11,409 bases of DNA from Gemmatimonadota bacterium (lineage in GTDB: Bacteria > Gemmatimonadota > Gemmatimonadetes > Longimicrobiales > Longimicrobiaceae): positions 1 through 11,409 of the forward strand of contig JAFAYN010000182.1 of the NCBI GenBank assembly GCA_019240375.1, read 5' to 3'. Under the pieces are notes generated by a model. That model saw nothing but the letters and a program-made list of their open reading frames with translations. It was not told where the DNA came from and did no database searches. Below, one piece after another: positions 5,999 through 11,409 of this stretch; position 1 is the stretch's first letter, and each line of letters begins with the position of its first letter. Position numbers and translations under genes: made by a program.

Positions 5999-6373
5999 AT
6001 GGGGGAGAACGACGGGTTCGGCTTTCCCCGCGCCGCGCGGATCACGGCCCCGGACGAGATCCGGGAAGTATTCAGACGGGGGAAGAGGAGAAGGACACGT
6101 CACCTGGACGCGTTCGTCTCCCCTTCCCCCGTCGCGCATCCGCGTCTGGGGGTGGTGGTCCCCAAGCACAAGCATGGCTCGGTGGAGAGGAACCTGGTCA
6201 AGCGCCGCCTGCGCGAAATCGGGCGCACCCTCCTCCTCCCCGCCCTGCGCGGCGCCGGCGCGCCGCTCGACCTGATGCTGCGCGCCCGCCCGGAGGCGTA
6301 CCGCGCCTCCTTCGCGGAATTGCGCGACGAGCTGCGCGCCCTGGTGGAGGAGCTGTGCTCCGGCGCGCGCTGA
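5999..6373 (+). CDS. rnpA: Ribonuclease P protein component
   Basis: The protein cofactor of RNase P, which helps the catalytic RNA cut 5' leaders from pre-tRNA. The sequence contains the family's central features: [20 protein letters not shown] followed by RLREIGR, where the basic RNxxKRRxRE helix contacts the RNA. I chose the ATG at 5999, preceded by GGGGAAGGTGGC, giving 124 residues; an in-frame ATG at 5975 (132 residues) lacks a good ribosome binding site. It lies 79 nt after rpmH, and its 3' end overlaps yidD by 19 bp, so these genes are probably cotranscribed and the latter pair translationally coupled. Confidence 0.94.
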   Translation: MGENDGFGFPRAARITAPDEIREVFRRGKRRRTRHLDAFVSPSPVAHPRLGVVVPKHKHGSVERNLVKRRLREIGRTLLLPALRGAGAPLDLMLRARPEAYRASFAELRDELRALVEELCSGAR

Positions 6374-6567
6374 TCGGGGCGATCCGCTTCTACCGCGCGG
6401 GGATCTCCCCGCTGACCCCGCCCTCGTGCCGCTTCCACCCCACCTGCTCGGCGTACGGGCTGGAAGCGATCGAGAAGTACGGCGCTGCGAAGGGGAGCTG
6501 GCTGACGCTGCGGCGGCTGCTGCGCTGCCACCCCTTCTGCCGCGGGGGGTACGACCCGGTTCCGTAA
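6355..6567 (+). CDS. yidD: Membrane protein insertion efficiency factor YidD
   Basis: A 70-residue protein with both hallmark blocks of the family: [16 protein letters not shown] (24-39) and [14 protein letters not shown] (57-70), including the conserved cysteines. YidD is a small inner-membrane-associated protein that aids YidC-dependent insertion. The start is GTG at 6355, inside the end of rnpA, with GGAGGAG a few bases upstream; no ATG lies at the right place, and translation is probably coupled to rnpA. It precedes yidC by 77 nt. Confidence 0.93.
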   Translation: MLRRALIGAIRFYRAGISPLTPPSCRFHPTCSAYGLEAIEKYGAAKGSWLTLRRLLRCHPFCRGGYDPVP

Positions 6568-6577
6568 GGCGAAACCC

Positions 6578-6595
6578 ACGGCCCGGCCGGGCCGT
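6578..6595. repeat. Perfect 18-bp GC palindrome between yidD and yidC
   Basis: ACGGCCCGGCCGGGCCGT is its own reverse complement. There is no T tract after it, so it is not a standard terminator; it could form a hairpin (with a small loop) in the yidC leader about 50 nt before the start codon, or be a protein-binding site. Confidence 0.55.
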
Positions 6596-6644
6596 ACTCC
6601 AGGGGGAGCACCCGGCCACGGCATACCCATATTTCGAGCGATAG

Positions 6645-8387
6645 ATGGAAAGACGCGTCCTTTGGGCGGTGATCCTGATGGGGATCGTGATCACCCTCAC
6701 CAACGTTCTCTTCCCCCCCGCCAAGCCCAAGCCGGCGGGCGAGGGGGCACCCCCCGCGGCGGCCGTGGCCTCCTCGCCCGCCGCCACCGGCGCGCCCCTC
6801 GCCGCGGGCGTGGCGCAGGCGCCGGCCCGGGAGGTGACGGTGACCTCCCCGCTGTACCGCTACACCTTCTCCACCCGGGGCGCCGCGCTGGCCCGGGCGG
6901 AGATGCTCCACTACGCGTCGGCCTTCGACAGGGGGCAGCCGGTGCAGCTCGTCCCGGCGGGGGTCACCGACTTCCTGGCCTACCGCCTGGTGACCGGGCG
7001 CGACACCGTCGACCTGCGCGGGCTCCCCTTCCAGCCCAGCGCCCCGGCGCTGCAGGTCGGAGGCGCGCCCGCGGAGCTGCGCTTCACCTACGGCGCGCCG
7101 GGCGGGCTGGGGGTGGAGGTCACGTACACCTTCCACCCCGACAACTACCTGGTGGACGTGCGCGGGCGGGTGACCGGCGCCGCGCGGGGCGCGCAGCTCC
7201 TCACCGACCTGGGGCCGGGGCTCGCCAACCATGAGGCCGAGCCCGCCCGCTACCGGCGCGACCAGGCCGCCGTCGCCATGAGCGCCGACGGGGCGGAGAA
7301 CCTCCCCTTCATGAAGGTGGAGGGCGCCGACACCGTGCAGGGGCCGCTCACCTGGGCCGCCACCAAGAACAAGTACTTCGTCACCGCGCTGGTGGCGGGG
7401 AGCGGGCCCGGCTTCGGCTCGATGGTGGTGCGTCAGCTCCCCGAGGCCAGGCTGGTGGAGCGCCGCGGCGAGAAGACCGACACGGTGCGCCTCCGGCAGG
7501 CGCGCACGCTGGTCTCGGTCCCGCTGGGCGCCGACGGCTCGTTCGCGTACCAGGAGTACGTGGGGCCGCAGGAGCACGGCCGCCTGGCCGCGGTGGGGCA
7601 CGACCTGGACCAGGTGAACCCGTACGGGTACCGCTGGCTCCGCCCGGTGGTGCGCCCGATCGCCGCGGGGGTGCTCTGGATCCTGCGCGAGCTGCACGAC
7701 TCGCTCGGGCTCTCGTACGGGTGGGTGCTGGTCATCTTCGGGGTGATGATGAAGGTGATCCTGTGGCCGCTCAACTCCAAGGCGATGCGGGCGCAGCTCA
7801 AGAACATGGCGGTCCAGCCGCTGATGCAGGAGATCCAGACCAAGTACAAGAACGACCCGCAGAAGCAGCAGGAGGAGATGATGAAGCTGTACCGCGAGTA
7901 CGGCTTCAACCCGGTGGCGGGGTGTCTCCCGCTCCTGATCCCCATGCCGGTGCTCTTCACGCTCTTCTTCGTCTTCCAGAGCGCGATCGAGTTCCGGGGT
8001 GTGGGCTTCGGGTGGCTTCCCGACCTGTCGCAGCGCGACCCGCTCTACATCCTCCCCGTGCTGCTGATGGGGTCCACCTTCCTGATGCAGTGGATCAGCA
8101 CCAAGCTGAGCGGGATGGAGCAGAACGCGCAGATGAAGACGATGATGTACTTCATGCCGCTGATGATGGGGATGTTCTTCTTCAACCTGGCGTCGGGGCT
8201 GAACCTGTACTACCTGACCACCAACCTGGCCGGAATCCCGCAGCAGCTCCTGATCTCCCGCGAGCGGAAGCGCCACCAGGACGAGATGAAGAAGCAGGGC
8301 GGCCCGGTCCCGGTGGCCAAGAAGCCGGGGGGCTCCGGCGGGAGCGGCGGCCAGACCGCGGCGCGCAGGGTCAAGCGCCGGGGGTAG
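6645..8387 (+). CDS. yidC: Membrane protein insertase YidC
   Basis: A 580-residue insertase that places membrane proteins alone or with SecYEG. Layout: N-terminal membrane helix 5-23; a Pro/Ala-rich linker to about 62; periplasmic P1 domain about 63-330 with the WAATKNKYF motif (237-245), the Gram-negative form; then the conserved core with helices near 335-350, 359-376, 427-446, 468-486 and 499-519. The cytoplasmic hairpin (about 380-425) reads AMRAQLKNMAVQPLMQEIQT. The hydrophilic-groove position that is Arg366 in E. coli is a lysine here (K370, in VMMKVILWPL). The C-terminus is a Gly/Ser-rich, strongly basic tail (about 548-580) of the kind that can contact ribosomes. The ATG at 6645 lacks a clear Shine-Dalgarno. 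It follows yidD and ends before a strong terminator. Confidence 0.96.
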   Translation: MERRVLWAVILMGIVITLTNVLFPPAKPKPAGEGAPPAAAVASSPAATGAPLAAGVAQAPAREVTVTSPLYRYTFSTRGAALARAEMLHYASAFDRGQPVQLVPAGVTDFLAYRLVTGRDTVDLRGLPFQPSAPALQVGGAPAELRFTYGAPGGLGVEVTYTFHPDNYLVDVRGRVTGAARGAQLLTDLGPGLANHEAEPARYRRDQAAVAMSADGAENLPFMKVEGADTVQGPLTWAATKNKYFVTALVAGSGPGFGSMVVRQLPEARLVERRGEKTDTVRLRQARTLVSVPLGADGSFAYQEYVGPQEHGRLAAVGHDLDQVNPYGYRWLRPVVRPIAAGVLWILRELHDSLGLSYGWVLVIFGVMMKVILWPLNSKAMRAQLKNMAVQPLMQEIQTKYKNDPQKQQEEMMKLYREYGFNPVAGCLPLLIPMPVLFTLFFVFQSAIEFRGVGFGWLPDLSQRDPLYILPVLLMGSTFLMQWISTKLSGMEQNAQMKTMMYFMPLMMGMFFFNLASGLNLYYLTTNLAGIPQQLLISRERKRHQDEMKKQGGPVPVAKKPGGSGGSGGQTAARRVKRRG

Positions 8388-8397
8388 CCCTCCGCCC

Positions 8398-8454
8398 GAA
8401 AGCAGAAGCCGGGAACGCCCGCTCCACGCCAGGTGGGGCGGGCGTTCCGCTTTC
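8398..8454 (+). terminator. Strong hairpin terminator after yidC
   Basis: A 16-bp stem (GGAACGCCCGCTCCAC at 8412-8427 with 8433-8448, one T-G wobble) closes a 5-nt loop. Outside it, GAAAGC (8398-8403) and GCTTTC (8449-8454) could pair too. The T run is short (CTTTCCC). Near-symmetry means it may terminate in both directions. It separates yidC from mnmE. Confidence 0.75.
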
Positions 8455-8495
8455 CCGGGGTTGCCGCCCCGCGCCAGGCGCCCCATTCTCCCGCC

Positions 8496-9866
8496 ATGAG
8501 CACCCCCCTCTTCGCCGACACCATCGCCGCCGTGGCCACCGCGCCGGGGCGGAGCGCCGTCGCCCTGGTGCGCGTCACCGGCCCGCAGGCACTCCCCCTC
8601 CTCCGCGCGCTGGCGCCGGAGCTGCGCGGCGCCCCCGCCCCCCGCGCGCAGCGCCTGCTCCGCATCCACCACCCCGACACGGGCGAGCTGCTGGACCGCG
8701 GGCTGGCGACCTATTTCCCCGCCCCGGCCAGCTACACCGGCGAGGACACGGTGGAGATCTCCACCCACGGCGGCCACCTGACCCCGCAGCTGGTGCTGGA
8801 CGCCGCGCTCGCCGCCGGCGCCCGCGCCGCGGAGGCCGGCGAGTTCACCCGCCGCGCCTACCTGAACGGGCGGATGGACCTGCTCCAGGCCGAGGCGGTG
8901 GCCGACCTGATCGACGGGCGCTCCCCCGCCCTGCATCGCGCCGCCGTGCACCAGATGGAGCGGGGACTGTCGCGCAGGGTGGAGGAGCTGCGCACCGCCA
9001 TCATCGGTGCCGAGGCGCTGCTGGTGTACTCCATAGACTTCCCGGAGGAGGACGAGCCCCCCGTCCCGCCGGAGCGGATCCGCGCCGCCGCCGAGGACGT
9101 CCGCCGCCGCATCGAGGGGCTGCTCGCCACCGCCCCCCAGGGCGAGCTGCTGAGGGAGGGGGCGCTCACCGTGCTGGCTGGCCGCCCCAACTCCGGCAAG
9201 TCCTCGCTCTTCAACGCGCTCTTGGGGACCGAGCGCGCCATCGTCACCGACGTCCCCGGCACCACCCGGGACGCGCTGGAAGCGGTGGTGACGCTGGAAG
9301 GCTACCCCTTCCGCCTGGTGGACACCGCCGGCCTGCGCGAGACGGAGGACCGGGTGGAGGGGATCGGGATCGAGGTGGCCCGCCGCTACCTGTCCGCCGC
9401 GCAGCTGGTGCTCTTCTGCGTGGAGGCGGGGCGGGAGCCGGGTGAGGACGAGCACAGCTTCCTGGCCGAATTGCGTCCCGAAGCCACCATCCTCGTCCGC
9501 ACCAAGGCCGACCAGGCATCGGAAGAGGATCAGGCCGTGGATGGAGTACGCACCCTGCGCGTGACCGCCCCCACCGGCGAAGGTCTGCCCGAGCTGAGGG
9601 CCACCCTGCTGCAGCTGGCCTTCGGAGGGATCCTGGCCGACCCCGCGGAAGCTCCACTCGTCACACGCGAGCGCCAGGCGAGGGCCCTCCGGGCCGCGAG
9701 GGAGGAGGTGACGCTGTTCCTGCAGGCCTGGGACGAAGGAATCCCCCCCGAGTTCGCCGTCACTCACCTGCACACCGCAGCGGGCGCGCTGGAAGACCTG
9801 CTGGGCGTCATCAGCACCGAGGACCTGCTCGACCGCGTTTTCGGCCAGTTCTGCGTAGGCAAGTAG
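8496..9866 (+). CDS. mnmE: tRNA uridine-5-carboxymethylaminomethyl modification GTPase MnmE
   Basis: A 456-residue GTPase that with MnmG modifies U34 of certain tRNAs using a folate-derived carbon. The N-terminal folate-binding domain starts STPLFADTIAAVATAPGRSA and contains the YTGEDTVEISTHGG block (80-93). The G domain has the P-loop GRPNSGKS (229-236), TTRD (256-259), DTAGL (276-280) and TKAD (336-339) where NKxD is usual. The C-terminus is FCVGK with the family's catalytic Cys (C453). The open frame begins at 8433, inside the terminator, so the ATG at 8496 is the real start. It follows yidC after the terminator; jag/khpB, often found between these genes, is absent, and mnmG does not follow. 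Confidence 0.96.
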   Translation: MSTPLFADTIAAVATAPGRSAVALVRVTGPQALPLLRALAPELRGAPAPRAQRLLRIHHPDTGELLDRGLATYFPAPASYTGEDTVEISTHGGHLTPQLVLDAALAAGARAAEAGEFTRRAYLNGRMDLLQAEAVADLIDGRSPALHRAAVHQMERGLSRRVEELRTAIIGAEALLVYSIDFPEEDEPPVPPERIRAAAEDVRRRIEGLLATAPQGELLREGALTVLAGRPNSGKSSLFNALLGTERAIVTDVPGTTRDALEAVVTLEGYPFRLVDTAGLRETEDRVEGIGIEVARRYLSAAQLVLFCVEAGREPGEDEHSFLAELRPEATILVRTKADQASEEDQAVDGVRTLRVTAPTGEGLPELRATLLQLAFGGILADPAEAPLVTRERQARALRAAREEVTLFLQAWDEGIPPEFAVTHLHTAAGALEDLLGVISTEDLLDRVFGQFCVGK

Positions 9867-10198
9867 CCGACCCGGAGAGTTGTACAGAAGATTGGTACGG
9901 AAGAAACAAGGGAGGTGGGGGAGGTCCCGCAGGCGGAGCGTATGTCTGAGCGAAGCGAGTTACGCACCCGCCGGAGGGGCCTTCCCCCGCCGACCGCTGC
10001 CCAGACACGAGCAGGACCCCGCAGTTCCCCTCTCACGGAACCCGCAGCCAGCGATCACCCCGAAATTCCCGCCGCAAATCGCCTACAAGCGCGGAGACGC
10101 ACGAACGCGACCCGGAACCCTGCCAGGTGCCGGATCGTGGCTCCAGCGCGATCTGGTGAAGCGACTTTTCTTCGGGAGAGCTTCGGAAAACGCCGGAA
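9867..10198. other. Gene-free convergent gap between mnmE and acylphosphatase
   Basis: About 330 bp where mnmE and the minus-strand acylphosphatase converge. Open frames cross it but show no family motif. The one structure I can point to is GCGTA...TACGC (9939-9943 and 9962-9966) enclosing CTGAGCGAAGCGAG, a hairpin-like motif that could be a dispersed intergenic repeat. I see no clear terminator with a T run on either strand. Confidence 0.4.
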
Positions 10199-10474
10199 TC
10201 AGCTGGCGATCTCGAACGAGTCGCCGGGGATGGAACCGGAGGGGATCTCCTCGACTTCGACCGCGTCCACCCGCGACCTGGGAGGGCCCTGGTGGAGCAT
10301 GCGCACCAGCTCGGCGACGGCGTCCTCGGGCCCGCGCACCCGGACCTCCACCGATCCGTCCGGGGAGTTCCGCACCGTGCCGGCGAGCCTGAGGGAGCGA
10401 GCCCGGGAGCGGGTCCACCAGCGGAACCCCACTCCCTGGACCCTCCCCCAGACCCGGTACGCCGCCTCCGTCAT
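10199..10474 (-). CDS. acyP: Acylphosphatase
   Basis: A 91-residue enzyme that hydrolyses acyl phosphates to a carboxylate and phosphate. The signature GRVQGVGFRWWTRSRA (10-25) carries the catalytic Arg18, and AGTVRNSPDGSVEV (31-44) carries the catalytic Asn36; length is normal for the family. The frame extends upstream into the neighbouring gene, but the ATG at 10472-10474 gives the family start and is preceded by AGGAG inside the last codons of that gene. It begins only 4 nt after the stop of the upstream glycine-rich protein, implying cotranscription and coupling. Confidence 0.93.
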   Translation of the reverse strand: MTEAAYRVWGRVQGVGFRWWTRSRARSLRLAGTVRNSPDGSVEVRVRGPEDAVAELVRMLHQGPPRSRVDAVEVEEIPSGSIPGDSFEIAS

Positions 10475-10478
10475 CCGC

Positions 10479-11375
10479 TCAGCGGAACTCCTGGTGGCTG
10501 GGCGGACGGTGGGTGGTGGCGCCCGAAGAGCCGCCCTGGGACCCACCCTGCGAGCCGCCGGAGCGACCCTGGCTCCCACCACCGCCGCCCTGCAGGTTCC
10601 CCAGCACCGAATGCAGCAGCCCACCCAGGCCGCCGCCCTTGCCGGCCTGCGCGCTGCTCATCCCGATCATGTTGCGGGCCTCCTGCGCCACGGCCGCGCT
10701 CAGGCCGCCCATGATGGCGCCCTTGAGCTGGTTCTTGGCCTTCCCCATGGTGCCGCCGGAGTTCTTGTCGCCGCTCCCCGCCAGGAGGAAGCCGACCCCG
10801 AGCGCGATCCCCAGCGCCGGGAGCGGGTTCTCGCGTACCTTGTTCAGGACGCCGCGGTCCTCCAGCATCCCCTCGGCGCGGCCCAGCGCCTGGGTCACCT
10901 GCTCGCGCGCCTGCCCGGCCACACCGCTCAGCCGGTCCGGCATCCCCTGGGCCAGGCTCTGCGCCCGGTCACGGACCTGGTCGGCCACCCCGCCGAGCCG
11001 GTCCTGCGCCTGGCTCTTCAGGTCCTGGACCTTGTCCATCGCCTGGTCCTTGAGGCCCTGGGCCCGGTCCTGGAGGCTTTCCCCGCCGCTCCCACCGGTG
11101 CTCCTCGATGTGGAGCCGGTCGAGCCGGCGGCCGCGATCGCCCCGTAGCCGGAGTCGCCGCCCACGCTCAGCCCGCCGTGCACCTCGCCGGTCCCCGGCG
11201 TCGAGCTGGCGCCCATCCCGGTGCTCCCGTACCCGGGGCCGCCGAGCGCCGAAGAGCCCGTGGTCCCGGCGTCCAGCCCGGCGGAGTCACGGTTCGCCCC
11301 GCCGGTCGCCCCGTAGCCGGAGCCGCCCATCCCGCTCAGACCCTCTTCGCCTGTTGGATTTCGTTCTGTAGCCAC
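10479..11375 (-). CDS. Glycine-rich protein with LEA/apolipoprotein-like helices and a short membrane segment
   Basis: Unrecognised as a named family; 298 residues from a GTG at 11373-11375 preceded by an excellent AAGGAGGA. Parts: residues 1-98, low-complexity Gly/Ser/Thr with repeated GYG motifs (20, 49, 76); 100-175, an amphipathic helical stretch (LQDRAQGLKDQAMDKVQDLK and onward) with repeating A-Q-D-R-L/K-D-Q pattern like group 3 LEA or apolipoprotein-type proteins; 180-200, VRENPLPALGIALGVGFLLA, resembling the C-terminal anchor of ElaB/YqjD (DUF883) or DUF3618 proteins; 210-237, a second amphipathic helix; then a Gly/Ser/Gln-rich tail. No signal peptide. I infer a peripheral inner-membrane, perhaps stress-related, protein. 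It is the first gene of a pair with acylphosphatase. Confidence 0.82.
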   Translation of the reverse strand: MATERNPTGEEGLSGMGGSGYGATGGANRDSAGLDAGTTGSSALGGPGYGSTGMGASSTPGTGEVHGGLSVGGDSGYGAIAAAGSTGSTSRSTGGSGGESLQDRAQGLKDQAMDKVQDLKSQAQDRLGGVADQVRDRAQSLAQGMPDRLSGVAGQAREQVTQALGRAEGMLEDRGVLNKVRENPLPALGIALGVGFLLAGSGDKNSGGTMGKAKNQLKGAIMGGLSAAVAQEARNMIGMSSAQAGKGGGLGGLLHSVLGNLQGGGGGSQGRSGGSQGGSQGGSSGATTHRPPSHQEFR

Positions 11376-11409
11376 CGTTTGTCCTCCTTCAGAGTTTGAA
11401 TCGTCTGGT

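Noticed and set aside
6390-9773. Very long minus-strand open frame (about 1127 codons) opposite yidD-yidC-mnmE
   Set aside because: It is antisense to well-identified genes; the absence of stops comes from high GC and biased codon use, and the translation is low-complexity Gly/Arg/His/Leu without motifs.
10143-10190. Possible terminator for acylphosphatase near CTTCGGGAGAGCTTCGG
   Set aside because: The two CTTCGG copies are direct, not inverted, repeats; only the outer TTTTC/GAAAA pairs, which is too weak for a hairpin.
9915-11399. 494-codon plus-strand open frame opposite acylphosphatase and the Gly-rich protein
   Set aside because: No ribosome binding site or motif; the opposite strand encodes a clear acylphosphatase and a gene with a strong Shine-Dalgarno.
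1-11409. CRISPR array, tRNA or rRNA genes
   Set aside because: No regularly spaced repeats and no cloverleaf or rRNA-like segment was seen on reading both strands; small RNAs cannot be excluded by eye.

Overview
This is a high-GC bacterial chromosome segment centred on a replication-origin neighbourhood: dnaN and dnaA on the minus strand, then the divergent rpmH-rnpA-yidD-yidC run and mnmE on the plus strand. YidC has a large periplasmic P1 domain and the set is Gram-negative in style. The GC-rich coding and the style of the IS5-type remnant fit a Gemmatimonadota / Longimicrobium-like genome, but that assignment is recall and inference, not something the sequence proves.

Layout. 1-225: tail of an unrecognised plus-strand gene cut by the window edge. 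226-2640: an accessory patch. It holds an IS630-family element (about 562-1679) whose transposase is split over two frames joined by a dnaX-like A_AAA_AAG slippery site. The element sits inside the N-terminal part of an older IS5-family transposase gene on the minus strand. Next come a ParE/RelE-type toxin remnant with an internal deletion, its apparently intact antitoxin, and a second stand-alone antitoxin of the addiction-module (PF09720-like) type. 2641-2690: terminator of dnaN. 2719-5584: dnaN and dnaA (minus), separated by about 300 bp that look like oriC: an AT-rich segment, a run of DnaA-trio triplets, a short G-rich spacer, a DnaA box, and a cluster of further boxes. 5585-5769: back-to-back promoters for dnaA and rpmH, with a DnaA box in the dnaA promoter spacer. 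5770-8387: rpmH, rnpA, yidD and yidC. 8398-8454: a strong hairpin terminator. 8496-9866: mnmE. 9867-10198: gene-free convergent gap. 10199-11375 (minus): a glycine-rich, LEA/apolipoprotein-like putative membrane-associated protein followed after 4 nt by acylphosphatase.

The conserved block links replication initiation (DnaA, clamp, oriC) with ribosome protein L34, RNase P protein, membrane protein insertion (YidD/YidC) and tRNA wobble modification (MnmE). I see no gene system in the conserved part that is new. The most informative observations are the complete origin-unwinding architecture, the frameshift site of the IS630 element, the reading-frame reconstruction at its insertion site, the decayed toxin beside two antitoxins, and the unnamed low-complexity protein coupled to acylphosphatase.
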